This document shows positions 25,251 through 34,652 of a stretch of 47,936 bases of DNA, piece after piece. Below the pieces are notes generated by a model. The model was not told the DNA's origin, did not search any database, and was given only the letters and a program-made list of their open reading frames with translations. The stretch lies in NCBI GenBank assembly GCA_021813325.1, contig JAKALA010000026.1, positions 1-47,936 on the forward strand, written 5' to 3'. The position numbers and the translations under genes are program-made. The first letter of the stretch is position 1, and each line of letters starts with the position of its first letter. This stretch comes from a bacterium (lineage in GTDB: Bacteria; Verrucomicrobiota; Verrucomicrobiia; Limisphaerales; UBA11358).

Positions 25251-26642
25251 ATGCGCCATGCACTGCCTTTTCAATACGCCCTGGCGACCTTGTCATTTCT
25301 GATCCCGGCCGCGCTCGACTCGGCGGCTGCAAACGCCGCCAAGCCCAACGTGATTTTCATCATGGCCGATGACCAGGGCAGCGTGGACGCCGGATGTTAC
25401 GGGGCCAAGGACATCAAAACGCCGGCCATTGACAGCCTGGCCGCCAGCGGCGTGCGCTTCACGCAATTCTATTCCGCCGCGCCCATTTGCTCGCCTTCGC
25501 GCGCCGGGCTGCTGACGGGGCGTTATCCGTGGCTGGTCGGCATGCCGGCCAATGGCGCGGAGCCACCTAGCGAAAAAGATGATCAGCTCGACACTTACAC
25601 GGGCGGCGGGATTACCACCGAAGGGATCAATCTGCCCAAAATATTCAAAGCCGCCGGTTACACCACCGCGCATCTCGGCAAATGGCATCTGGGCGTGGGC
25701 GTGGGACACAAACCCTTGGATCAAGGTTTTGACTACTCGTTTGGCTTCATGGGCGGCTGCATCGACAATTATTCGCATTTCAATTACTGGGGCGGCCCCA
25801 ACCGGGAAGATCTTTGGGAAAACAGTCATCGCGTCCGCATGCCGGGCCGCTACTTTCCGGACTTGCTGGTTGAGAAGGCGGAAGGGTTCATAACCGCCCA
25901 CAAAGCGGAGCCGTTTTTCATGTATTTCGCCATCAACATGCCGCATTACCCGTATCAGGGTGATCCGAAATGGCTGGAATATTATCAACAGCAAAACGTC
26001 CCGTATCCGCGGGATTTGTATGCCGCCTTTGTTTCCACTTTGGATGATCGCATTCACCAGCTTTTGAAATTTCTCGATGACACCGGTCTGCGCGACAACA
26101 CCATCATCGTGTATCAATCCGACAACGGTTATTCCACCGAAGAACGGGCGCATCATGGCGGCGGCAGCAGCGGCCCGTATCGCGGCGCCAAATTCAGCGT
26201 CTTTGAAGGCGGCATTCGCCTGCCCGCCATTATTTCGTGGCCGGGACATCTGCCCGAGGGCCAGGTGCGCGGCCAAATGGTGCATAGCTGCGACTGGCTC
26301 CCGACTTTGGCGAAGCTGTGCCAGGTGCCCATGACCGCCACCAATCTGAACGGACTCAACATCCTGCCGGTCATCCAGTCAGCCGATGCCCCCAGCCCGC
26401 ACGATGTTTTGGTTTGGCGTTTTGGCAAACAATGGGCCGCGCGCCAGGGGCCCTGGAAATTGCTGCATGACCCGCTCAACAACGGTCGCACCAGCCCGCT
26501 GAAGTTGACGGACGGCCATTGGTTTCTTGCCAATGTGAGCGAAGATCCGGGCGAACAAACCAACGTCGCAGCGGCGCATCCCGATATTTTTGTGCAAATG
26601 AAAAAAATCGCCGCCTCGGCCATTGACGACGAGACCCAGTAG
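25251..26642 (+). CDS. secreted type I sulfatase
   Basis: 463 aa. The signal peptide is MRHALPFQYALATLSFLIPA... to about residue 30. The catalytic domain starts KPNVIFIMADDQGS, with metal ligands Asp40 and Asp41. Cys80 in CSPSRAGLLTG is the residue converted to formylglycine. HLGKWHLG and QSDNGYS carry further metal and substrate ligands. The short C-terminal part includes PWKLLHDP. It would cleave sulfate esters, probably of sulfated polysaccharides. ATG at 25251 is chosen for the signal peptide. No maturase gene is adjacent. Confidence 0.93.
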   Translation: MRHALPFQYALATLSFLIPAALDSAAANAAKPNVIFIMADDQGSVDAGCYGAKDIKTPAIDSLAASGVRFTQFYSAAPICSPSRAGLLTGRYPWLVGMPANGAEPPSEKDDQLDTYTGGGITTEGINLPKIFKAAGYTTAHLGKWHLGVGVGHKPLDQGFDYSFGFMGGCIDNYSHFNYWGGPNREDLWENSHRVRMPGRYFPDLLVEKAEGFITAHKAEPFFMYFAINMPHYPYQGDPKWLEYYQQQNVPYPRDLYAAFVSTLDDRIHQLLKFLDDTGLRDNTIIVYQSDNGYSTEERAHHGGGSSGPYRGAKFSVFEGGIRLPAIISWPGHLPEGQVRGQMVHSCDWLPTLAKLCQVPMTATNLNGLNILPVIQSADAPSPHDVLVWRFGKQWAARQGPWKLLHDPLNNGRTSPLKLTDGHWFLANVSEDPGEQTNVAAAHPDIFVQMKKIAASAIDDETQ

Positions 26643-26699
26643 TTTCGCAAAGATGGTTTCTCCGTTTGCGCCCGGAACGATTCCCGTTAAACTGGGCGC

Positions 26700-27104
26700 A
26701 TGAAAGTCGGAAAACTCCTGCATACGCGTTATCGCGTGAACGATCTCGAAAGCACCGTAAAATTTTACCGCGACGTGCTCGGTCTGGCAGAAGTCAGGCG
26801 CCACAAATCTCCGCGCGGCTCGGAGCTGGTATTTCTGAAATCGCCCGGCAGTGAGGAGTTGATAGAGATTACCTGTTTCCCCGGCAGCGGCCCCGTGCAA
26901 GTTCAGCCGGATCTCACGCATCTGGCATTTGAAGTGGACAGCTTGGCTGAATTTGAAAAGCACCTCGCCGCGCACGGTTTGAAGTTTTCTGACGGCCCAA
27001 CCACCACCTCCACCGGCAGCACTTTTGCCTTTGTTGACGCACCGGAAGGCTACGAAATTGAGCTGATCGAAAAAAAGCAAGCCAGGCCCAAGTCAAAACT
27101 TTAA
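26700..27104 (+). CDS. glyoxalase/VOC-family metalloenzyme
   Basis: 134 aa with two beta-alpha-beta-beta-beta units. Likely metal ligands: His8 (LLHTRYRV), a Glu in EELIEIT, His in THLAFEV and Glu in GYEIELIE. This H-E-H-E set matches lactoylglutathione lyase, which detoxifies methylglyoxal. Other VOC activities (dioxygenase, epimerase) cannot be excluded. It lies 58 bp after the sulfatase and 26 bp before the PfkB kinase, on the same strand. Confidence 0.85.
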   Translation: MKVGKLLHTRYRVNDLESTVKFYRDVLGLAEVRRHKSPRGSELVFLKSPGSEELIEITCFPGSGPVQVQPDLTHLAFEVDSLAEFEKHLAAHGLKFSDGPTTTSTGSTFAFVDAPEGYEIELIEKKQARPKSKL

Positions 27105-27129
27105 ATTCAAAAACTCCAAATTGATTAAC

Positions 27130-28029
27130 ATGAGCGTTCTGATTGTCGGTTCCACCGCCCTCGATTCCATCAAAACTCCCACCCGGGAAAACCCCCGTTT
27201 GCTTGGCGGTTCCGCCAGCCACGCGGCGGTGGCGGCGAGTTTCTTTTCGCCAACCCAATTGATCGGCGTGGTCGGCGAAGATTTTCCCAAGAAATACCTC
27301 GACCTTTACCGCAAACACAAAATCGACCTGACGGGCCTGCAAATCCTGCCCGGCAAAACTTTTCATTGGTCCGGCGAGTATGAGATCAATATGAACAACC
27401 GCCGCACGCTGGCGACGGAACTGGGCGTGTTTGAAACTTTCAATCCCACGCTGCCCAAGGCCCACCAATCCACAGGTTTTGTGCTGTTGGCCAACATCGC
27501 GCCGGCGCTGCAACATCACGTGCTCGACCAGATGCGCAAACCGAAGTTTGTCGTCGCCGACACGATGGATTTGTGGCTGAACATCGCGCTGAAAGATCTC
27601 ATCCGCCTGCTGAAGCGTGTTGATGGTTTCGTGCTCAACGACAGCGAAGCCGTGCAATTGACCCATGAAGACAACCTTTTCGTGGCACTGAAAAAGATCC
27701 ACAAGCTCGGACCGAAATACGTCATCATCAAAAAAGGATCGCATGGCTCGATTCTCTCCGGCCCGAAAGGCATCTTTATTTGTCCGGCCTATCCGCTGCA
27801 CACGGTGGAAGATCCCACCGGCGCGGGCGACTCGTTTGTCGGCGGCATGATGGGTTATCTCGCCACCGCCAAAGGTTCCATCGACGCGAATATCCGCCGC
27901 GCCATGGTCTATGGCAGCGTCACCGCCTCATTCTGCTGCGAAGGATTTGGCTTGAACGCCACCACCAAGACCAAGCGGGCTGAGATTGAAAAACGCGTCA
28001 AAGAACTGGAAAAGATGACGAAGTTCTGA
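27130..28029 (+). CDS. PfkB-family carbohydrate kinase
   Basis: 299 aa ribokinase fold. The N-terminal GGSASHAAVAASFF is the substrate-side GG motif. The C-terminal DPTGAGDSFVGG (228-239) holds the anion hole and catalytic base Asp234. It phosphorylates a sugar or nucleoside with ATP; the acceptor cannot be told from the sequence. ATG at 27130 is preferred to the TTG at 27121. Confidence 0.9.
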   Translation: MSVLIVGSTALDSIKTPTRENPRLLGGSASHAAVAASFFSPTQLIGVVGEDFPKKYLDLYRKHKIDLTGLQILPGKTFHWSGEYEINMNNRRTLATELGVFETFNPTLPKAHQSTGFVLLANIAPALQHHVLDQMRKPKFVVADTMDLWLNIALKDLIRLLKRVDGFVLNDSEAVQLTHEDNLFVALKKIHKLGPKYVIIKKGSHGSILSGPKGIFICPAYPLHTVEDPTGAGDSFVGGMMGYLATAKGSIDANIRRAMVYGSVTASFCCEGFGLNATTKTKRAEIEKRVKELEKMTKF

Positions 28030-28090
28030 AAGCGAACGATGGGAATTGAACTCTGCCAGTTTTCCTGGAGTGCAGTGTCTCGGTGGCGGA

Positions 28091-28873
28091 TTAACTCACA
28101 AACTTCGGCTCGTAAATCGGGCCGAGGTTGTGTTTGCGGAGCAGTTCGCAAAATCGGGCGATGGCGCGTTTTTCATCTTCGCCGAGATGGTATTGAATAT
28201 GCCACTCGAAGTAGTCGCGCCGGAAATCCTCATCAAATTCCGTCCGCGTTTCGATGATGTAATCCAACGTGTCTATGCCGAAACGCTTGGCCTGTCGCAA
28301 CTCGGCCCGTAAGGCCTGGTTTTCAATCCCCCGGCGCAACGCCCAGACGGCATAGACAAACGGCAAACCGGTCATCTCCGTCCACGCCGTTCCCAAATCA
28401 AAAATCTCGTGCTGGTGCGGCGCCCGCTGAAATTCAATGGCCGCATCGCCGATGAGCAAAACAAAATCCTTTTCCGCGGCCGCCGCGTAGTTTTCCAGCG
28501 GTTTAAACTCGGGTTTGAGACCGCGTTCGGCCAGGAGAACTTTCAAAAGGTTCACGCTGGTCAAGGAGGCGGTATCGCAGAAGACTTCGCGGATTTCACC
28601 GAGTGGTTTCCGGTGCGCGAGAAAGACGCTGTAAACTTCGCCCAACGAGGCGATCGCCACGCCGTCGAGGATGTCGTAGCGGTCGTTCATGAGCACTTCG
28701 GTGATGCTCACCAGCGCGGCATCCAGCTCGTCGCGACGCAACATTTGGGCGAGCTTGGCCGGCGTGGCAAGGATCAGTTCACTTTCGAGGTCGCGCGTCA
28801 GCGGCGCGGCGTTCAAATATTGCACCGAGCCGATGCGGAACCTGCGGGACGCGTCGCCGTTCATGGCGCTCAC
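28091..28873 (-). CDS. mqnA: chorismate dehydratase MqnA (futalosine menaquinone pathway)
   Basis: 260 aa. Begins FRIGSVQYLNAAPLTRDL, the family signature, in a periplasmic-binding-protein-like fold. DAALVSITEVLMNDRYDIL and LLIGDAAIEFQ line the site. It removes water from chorismate to give 3-[(1-carboxyvinyl)oxy]benzoate, the first step of the futalosine route to menaquinone. The GTG at 28873 overlaps the TolC-like stop as GTGA; ATG at 28864 is the alternative start. mqnE is at 42974-44146; the other pathway genes are not here. Confidence 0.9.
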   Translation of the reverse strand: MSAMNGDASRRFRIGSVQYLNAAPLTRDLESELILATPAKLAQMLRRDELDAALVSITEVLMNDRYDILDGVAIASLGEVYSVFLAHRKPLGEIREVFCDTASLTSVNLLKVLLAERGLKPEFKPLENYAAAAEKDFVLLIGDAAIEFQRAPHQHEIFDLGTAWTEMTGLPFVYAVWALRRGIENQALRAELRQAKRFGIDTLDYIIETRTEFDEDFRRDYFEWHIQYHLGEDEKRAIARFCELLRKHNLGPIYEPKFVS

Positions 28874-30372
28874 TTGTAATCGATGGTCAAATTGCGGCGC
28901 TGCAAGGTGCTGCCTTCCTGCTGGGCGAGATCGGCGAGCGACTTTTTGTAATCGGCCTGGGCGCGAATTTCCTGGGAACGTGCGGAGGTGAGATTGTTCT
29001 GAAGCTGCAACACGGTGAACGTGGTGCTTTTGCCGACGGCATATTTCTTCTGCTCCGCTTCCAGCGCGGCCTGCGCGTAGATGCGGGCCTGTTTGGTGGC
29101 TTCGACACTTTCCCAGGCGGATTGCGCGGTTTTCACGGCGTTATCAATGTCCACCATGGCCTGTTGTTCCAGCCGTTTGAGGGAGAGTAACAGTTGTTTC
29201 TCGGTGGCTTTGCCGGCTTTCAGGTTGTTGCGAGCTTTGGCATTGCTCAAGGGAATGGTCAAACGTCCGCCGTAGCTGTAATAAGGGCGGCTGCCGTCGT
29301 TCACTTGCCCGAAGGATTGGTTGTAGCGATAGCCGGCGCCGCCAAGTCTGTAAGTGCCCTTCAAGTCCAGTTCCGGATAAAGCTGGTTGCGGTAATATTT
29401 CAATTGAAATCCCTGCTGTTCCAAGTCAAGCCGCGCTTGCAGCAAATCCGGGCGGCTGGACATGCCCTTGCTCCAACTGTCCTGCACATCCAGCAACTGG
29501 CGCGTGATGTCCAGATTATCCGAGGGCTGGATGTCCTGATCGTGCCATTGCGCATAGTTGTCGGTGAGCAGGTTTTTCAGCGTGTTCTGATCGACGGACA
29601 ACGTTTTTTGCGCGGTGATCAAATTGGCCCGACTTTGGGCGGCCTGGGCTTCGTCCTGCTGCACATCCAACGGCGCCAAGCTGCCGACCTGAACACGCTG
29701 GCGGTCCTGATTCAATTGGGTTTCCGCCAGATTCAGCGCGACCTCCTGCACCTTGACATTTTCGATGGCAAAGATGAGTTCGTAATACGCGTCCTCCACG
29801 GCGGTGACCGTCTGGATGAGCTGGTTGCGCAAGCCCTGCTCGCTGTATTTCAGCCGGTTTTTGTTGACGAGAATTTGCAGGCGGGTGCTGTCGATCCAAA
29901 AATTTTTCAGCAATGGCTGGGTCAAATCGACCTCGACCGAGCTACTGGAACTGTCCGTGAAGAAATTGGCGCCGAGGATTTCGTTGTAGCTGCGATTGTG
30001 ATCCTGGCCGGTTTTCCCAAGCAAGCTGTAATCCGTGCCCCACGGCAGCGTGCCGATCAGACCGGAATCAAAACTGTTGTTGTAATCAATGGTCGGGGAC
30101 AGCGGCCCGCCATTTTGCGGGTAAGCCCCGAAATCGCTGGAACCATGGGTGCCGCCCAGGGTGAATTGCGGGTCGTAACCGCCATAAGAGGCGCTCAGAT
30201 TGTATTCCGAAATCAGCGGATTATACCGCTCAATCCGCACATCCAAGTTGTTCGTCAAGGCTGCCGCAAAGCAGTCTTGCAACGACATGGCCCGTCCGGG
30301 CGGCGGGTTCGTCTGGGCGAACGCTGCCGTCAGGGTGGCAGCCAACATTAAACAGGCACCGATCTTTTTCAT
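28870..30372 (-). CDS. TolC-family outer-membrane efflux protein
   Basis: 500 aa. Signal peptide MKKIGACLMLAATLTAAFAQ. The body has the paired long coiled-coil helices of the family, e.g. VTAVEDAYYELIFAIENVKV, VGSLAPLDVQQDEAQ and the duplicate AVKTAQSAWESVEATKQAR, then VGKSTTFTVLQLQNNLTSAR. It should form a trimeric outer-membrane channel. No inner-membrane pump or adaptor is adjacent. It overlaps mqnA by 4 bp, which is probably fortuitous coupling rather than shared function. Confidence 0.9.
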   Translation of the reverse strand: MKKIGACLMLAATLTAAFAQTNPPPGRAMSLQDCFAAALTNNLDVRIERYNPLISEYNLSASYGGYDPQFTLGGTHGSSDFGAYPQNGGPLSPTIDYNNSFDSGLIGTLPWGTDYSLLGKTGQDHNRSYNEILGANFFTDSSSSSVEVDLTQPLLKNFWIDSTRLQILVNKNRLKYSEQGLRNQLIQTVTAVEDAYYELIFAIENVKVQEVALNLAETQLNQDRQRVQVGSLAPLDVQQDEAQAAQSRANLITAQKTLSVDQNTLKNLLTDNYAQWHDQDIQPSDNLDITRQLLDVQDSWSKGMSSRPDLLQARLDLEQQGFQLKYYRNQLYPELDLKGTYRLGGAGYRYNQSFGQVNDGSRPYYSYGGRLTIPLSNAKARNNLKAGKATEKQLLLSLKRLEQQAMVDIDNAVKTAQSAWESVEATKQARIYAQAALEAEQKKYAVGKSTTFTVLQLQNNLTSARSQEIRAQADYKKSLADLAQQEGSTLQRRNLTIDYK

Positions 30373-30413
30373 GGGAAAATCAGACGCCGCAACCCGCCGC
30401 AAAGTAACGGAGG

Positions 30414-31724
30414 TTACTTGGCTGGCGCAGTTTCCGTGATGACGGCGTTTTGCTCGATCAGATCCAGCACCTTTTCGTGCATGACCTGCTCGTAAAGTTC
30501 GTTTACTCCGTTGCGCTTTTGCAGATCCTTCACGAACTGCTCAAACGGCATTTGGTAAATCATCGCCAATTGCTGGGCGCGCTTGAGCACGTCCTCCTGC
30601 GAGACCTGGATTTTCTCCTGTTCGGCAATGCGCCCCACGAGGAAGGCCAGTTTCACACGTTCCTTGGCGTTGCCGGCGGCGATGGCGTAAATTTCGTCCT
30701 TCTGCTGCTCGATCAATTCGCGCGCAATACCGCGCTGGGTGTTTTGGCGGACCAAGTCATAAACCACGTTGCGGGTTTCGTTGGCCACGGCGGTTTCCGG
30801 CAGATCAAAATTCACTTTTTCCAGCAGGGCTTTGACGACCTGGCCGCGGAGGACTTTTTTGCGGGAATGCTTCAATTCGTTCTCCAAATCGACGCGCACG
30901 CCGGCGCGCAGTTTTTCCACGTTTTCGGCGCCGTATTTCTTGGCAAATTCATCACTCAATTCCGGCAGCACCTTTTCCTTCACTTCGACGAGTTCCACCT
31001 CATACACGCCCTTTTTGCCCTGCAATTGCGGCGTCACGAAATCCGCCGGGAAATCCACGTTCACCGTGCGCTTGTCGCCTGCGGCAGCCCCGATCAGCTG
31101 GGCCGCAAAGCCGGGAATAAACGAACCTTCGGTGGTTTCCACCCAGAAATTTTTCTGCTCGTTCAAACCTTTCGCCGTCGGAGCCAGCTCGGTGATGGCC
31201 TTGCCTTCGCACGTGCCGGTGTAATTCACCACGGCCACGTCGCCATTGGACAACGGGCGTGTCACCGTTTTGTAATCGGCCTGTTGGGCGCGCAGCATCT
31301 CGAGCGCTTTTTCCACGTCGGCATCGGTCACGGATTTGGCTTCCAGGGTGGCCGGAAGACCTTTGTATTCAGGCATTTGAAATTCTGGAGCCGTTTCCAC
31401 CGTGGCAGTGAACTGCAACGCCTGGCCGCGACCAAACTGCACTTCTTCAATATCGGGATAACCAACGATTTGAAGCTTTTGTTCGTCAATCGCCTTGCGG
31501 TAGGATTCGCCGATCAGCTTCCGTTTGGCTTCGTCCTTGATTTCGGCCTCGAACTTTTTGATGACCATGTCGCGGGGCGCTTTGCCCGGACGGAAACCCG
31601 GCAGTGAAGCCTGCTTTTGAATGCTCTTGGTCACCTCATCAAACGCCGCGTCAACCGCAGTTACGTCCAGTTCCACCCGCACGAGCTTTTTGCACGGGGC
31701 CAAATTTTCAACGGATACGTTCAC
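30414..31724 (-). CDS. tig: trigger factor, ribosome-associated chaperone and prolyl isomerase
   Basis: 436 aa. The N-terminal ribosome-binding domain contains LPGFRPGKAPRDMVIKKF (the GFRxGK tip, about 41-57). The FKBP-like domain (about 155-245) shows NGDVAVVNYTGTCEGK and FIPGFAAQLIGAAAGDKR. The helical C-terminal domain follows to the end. It folds nascent chains. The start is GTG at 31724. The usual clpP-clpX partners are not adjacent. Confidence 0.96.
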   Translation of the reverse strand: MNVSVENLAPCKKLVRVELDVTAVDAAFDEVTKSIQKQASLPGFRPGKAPRDMVIKKFEAEIKDEAKRKLIGESYRKAIDEQKLQIVGYPDIEEVQFGRGQALQFTATVETAPEFQMPEYKGLPATLEAKSVTDADVEKALEMLRAQQADYKTVTRPLSNGDVAVVNYTGTCEGKAITELAPTAKGLNEQKNFWVETTEGSFIPGFAAQLIGAAAGDKRTVNVDFPADFVTPQLQGKKGVYEVELVEVKEKVLPELSDEFAKKYGAENVEKLRAGVRVDLENELKHSRKKVLRGQVVKALLEKVNFDLPETAVANETRNVVYDLVRQNTQRGIARELIEQQKDEIYAIAAGNAKERVKLAFLVGRIAEQEKIQVSQEDVLKRAQQLAMIYQMPFEQFVKDLQKRNGVNELYEQVMHEKVLDLIEQNAVITETAPAK

Positions 31725-31827
31725 AGTAAATAAAAGTTTAAAACGAGCCGCGTAGATTAATTAATCCACGCTTCAAAGGCAAATTGTTTATGTGGCGCAA
31801 AACGGCTGGTTGCGCTTTCATGTCCCC

Positions 31828-32526
31828 ATGAAGTCTTGTTTCTTCGTTACCGGCACCGATACCGCCGCCGGCAAAACCGTGTTGACCGCTGCGCTCACGC
31901 AGTTTCTGCGCGAACGCGGACATCGCGTGGCGGCGTTCAAGCCCATTTGCTCGGGCGGACGGAACGATGCGCGCCAGTTGCACCGCGCACTCGGCGGCCA
32001 GTTGAACTTGGACCAGATTAATCCCTGGCATTTTCGTCGCCCCATCGCGCCCACGCTCGCCGCCGCCAAGGAGGGTAAATCTGTAAAGCTGCCGGCGGTG
32101 CTGGCGCATCTGCGGAAAGTGGGCCAGCCATTTGATCCCGTGTTAATCGAAGGCGCGGGCGGCTTGCTCAGTCCGCTGGGAAACAATTTTGATTCACGCG
32201 ATTTGCTGGTCGCGCTGAACGCCACCCCAATCATAGCGGCGCCAAACAAACTGGGCGTCGTGAATGTGATTCGGTTAACCCTGGAAGCGCTGCCCAAAAA
32301 GGTGCGCGCCAAAGCCGTGGTCGTTTTAATGAATCCCGCCAAAGCGGATTCCGCGACCACATCCAACGCGGATTTGTTGGCCAAATTTCATCCCCGATCA
32401 AACCTCTTCACTTTCCCGTGGTTGGGAAGCTCATTTTCTCTGGAAACAGCGCTGAAGAACCCCCACGTGCGCCGCAGCCTGCGCAATCTGGCAGCCCGGC
32501 TCATTTCGACGCCGGCGCGTTGGTAG
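31828..32526 (+). CDS. bioD: dethiobiotin synthetase
   Basis: 232 aa. The P-loop GTDTAAGKT (9-17), the substrate Lys in FKPICSGGRNDAR and VLIEGAGGLLSPL match BioD, which closes the ureido ring of dethiobiotin using CO2 and ATP. The stop overlaps the convergent TMTC-like gene by 26 bp. No other biotin genes are present. ATG at 31828 sits right before the P-loop strand. Confidence 0.92.
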   Translation: MKSCFFVTGTDTAAGKTVLTAALTQFLRERGHRVAAFKPICSGGRNDARQLHRALGGQLNLDQINPWHFRRPIAPTLAAAKEGKSVKLPAVLAHLRKVGQPFDPVLIEGAGGLLSPLGNNFDSRDLLVALNATPIIAAPNKLGVVNVIRLTLEALPKKVRAKAVVVLMNPAKADSATTSNADLLAKFHPRSNLFTFPWLGSSFSLETALKNPHVRRSLRNLAARLISTPARW

Positions 32527-34501
32527 CTTGAAACGACGTCCGCCAAGGCTGATGCTCTTCATAAAGTTCCAGCCGGTGAGCAATGGGTTGCAGACCATCC
32601 AATTTTTGCGCGGCGCCCAGCTTCAGCGCCTCTTGCGCGGCCATCTGGGCGTCGTCAAATTTGCCCATTTCGGCACAGGCCATGCCCAAAACATCCAGAA
32701 TCCAGACGCGGGAACCATCGGCCAGCAAATTGGCCTTGGCCGCCAGAATAAAGGCCGTTTTGCCATCCCGGATTTTGGCATTTTCCGAGGTTGCCAGCAC
32801 TTGAGCGGTGTAGGTGAGAAGATCGAGATTGTCGGGCAAAATTTTCAACGCCGACCGGAGCGCCTCCACCGCTTCATCGTCACGGCCCATTTTTAGCAGC
32901 AATTTGGCGTTTTCCAGGCGCGGCCAAGGATCGTGCGGATCCAGTTTGATCGCAGCGGTGAACTGTTCCAAGGCTTCCTCGGTTTCATCCGCTCCGGCCA
33001 GCGACACCGCGAACCAAGTATGCAAGAAGGATAAGGAGGGATCCATTTCCACCGCTTTGCGATGCTCGGCCAAGGCCTCCGCTGGATGCCCTTGTAAATC
33101 TAAGGCGCAAGCCAAATTATGGTGTCCCTGATAGCGAGTTGGTTCCAATTCGGTCGCCCTTCGGTATTGATCGATGGCTTCAGCCAGTTGATCCTGAGCC
33201 TGCAAAGCCACGCCCAAATCGTTGCGGGCAATGTCGTTATCGCGGGTGACCGCCAGCGAGTGCTCAAACAGGGCAATATTGCTGCGCCAATAGTGAAGCT
33301 GTATTTCCATTGCCCCCACGGATGTCACCAATATGGCAACAGCTGTTCCGCCCAGCACGACGGTGGAAACGCGCCAGCGCGCGGCCAGGTCCAAAGCCAA
33401 AAAGGTGACCGCGATGAAAATGCCAATGGACGGCAAATAACTGTAACGATCGGCTATTTGCGCGCTGCCTACCTGCACCAAGCCAATGACCGGCACCAGC
33501 ATTCCGAGAAACCAAAACCAGCCGGTGAACAAATAAGTCCGCTGTCGATACAACTTAAGGACGACAAATGAGACGGCCAGCAATGTCAGCATCGCCGCGA
33601 TGGCCTGGCTCATAAAAATGTGATCTTGCAGCGGATAAAAAATAGCCAGTTTGCTGGGCCAGAATACCTTGCACAGATATTCGACGTAGCTGACAGCGGC
33701 ATCCTTGAGCCGATATTTCAGCGAAGCCGTGGCCAAAGACACCACGGCATTACTGCCGGGGCGGGATTGCGCAAACATCGTGATCAGGCACGAACCCGCC
33801 GTGATCAGGAACAATGGGATCTTTTCGAGCAAGACCGGCCAGTTGATTTGCGGGAACTTGATGCGCTGCAACGGCCAGAAATCCAGCAGCAGCAGCACAC
33901 AAGGAAACGTAACCAACATCGGTTTGGCCATCAGCGCCAAGGCAAAGGCCAGCAGGCACCAGACATAATCGCGCCAAGCGTGGGGAAGATTTTCGCGCCG
34001 CGCCTGGGCGTAGCGCGCATAAGCCAAAAATGCCAGCAAGGCAAAAAACGTGCTCAAGACATCCTTGCGTTCGGCGATCCACGCCACGGATTCCACGTGC
34101 ATGGGATGCCAGGCAAACAGCGCGGCAATGAAGGCCGCTGGCCAAAGTTTTTGCGTCAGTCGAAACAACAGTGTAAACAGAAGCGCGGCATTTACCGCAT
34201 GCAGCAAGGCGTTGATCAGATGCGGACCGGCTGGATTCAGGCCAAACAAGGTGCAATCCAGCATGTGCGAAATCCACGTCACCGGATGCCAGTTGGCGGC
34301 GGCCATGGTGGTGAAGGCCCATTTTAACCCGGTCCACGTCAACCCGTTTTGAACGGTGGGATTTTCCGTCACGTAAAGGCTGTCGTCATAGACGCAAAAA
34401 CCAAACCGCGCCACCGGCAGGTAAAGGCCCAAAGTGACGAGGGCCAGCAGCCAGGCAATGCGGCGGGGTGACGGCGAAAACACGCTGCTTTTGTAAGCCA
34501 T
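32501..34501 (-). CDS. TMTC-like polytopic membrane protein with TPR repeats
   Basis: 666 aa. The N-terminal part (to about residue 415) has roughly ten hydrophobic helices. It carries FGFCVYDDSLYVTENP, an acidic pair in the first extracytoplasmic loop like GT-C mannosyltransferases, and WIAERKDVLSTFFALLA, characteristic of DUF1736/TMTC relatives. The C-terminal part has at least five TPR-type helical hairpins, e.g. DLGVALQAQDQLAEAIDQYR, HNLACALDLQGHPAEALAEHR and AKLLLKMGRDDEAVEALRS. It may transfer sugars to envelope proteins, but this is inferred. The start is ATG 34501; upstream codons look non-coding. Confidence 0.82.
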   Translation of the reverse strand: MAYKSSVFSPSPRRIAWLLALVTLGLYLPVARFGFCVYDDSLYVTENPTVQNGLTWTGLKWAFTTMAAANWHPVTWISHMLDCTLFGLNPAGPHLINALLHAVNAALLFTLLFRLTQKLWPAAFIAALFAWHPMHVESVAWIAERKDVLSTFFALLAFLAYARYAQARRENLPHAWRDYVWCLLAFALALMAKPMLVTFPCVLLLLDFWPLQRIKFPQINWPVLLEKIPLFLITAGSCLITMFAQSRPGSNAVVSLATASLKYRLKDAAVSYVEYLCKVFWPSKLAIFYPLQDHIFMSQAIAAMLTLLAVSFVVLKLYRQRTYLFTGWFWFLGMLVPVIGLVQVGSAQIADRYSYLPSIGIFIAVTFLALDLAARWRVSTVVLGGTAVAILVTSVGAMEIQLHYWRSNIALFEHSLAVTRDNDIARNDLGVALQAQDQLAEAIDQYRRATELEPTRYQGHHNLACALDLQGHPAEALAEHRKAVEMDPSLSFLHTWFAVSLAGADETEEALEQFTAAIKLDPHDPWPRLENAKLLLKMGRDDEAVEALRSALKILPDNLDLLTYTAQVLATSENAKIRDGKTAFILAAKANLLADGSRVWILDVLGMACAEMGKFDDAQMAAQEALKLGAAQKLDGLQPIAHRLELYEEHQPWRTSFQATNAPASK

Positions 34502-34652
34502 TTTGCGCCCGAGGCAAAGCGCGTTTCTTTTCGTGCAAAAAGATTTTGCAATTTTGAATGGGCGCGTGAATACTTGCCCGCGACGGACCAAAGCTCGACG
34601 TTCCGTTACTTGGCCAAAACCGGTTCCTCACCACCAAGTTTAGATTTTATTT

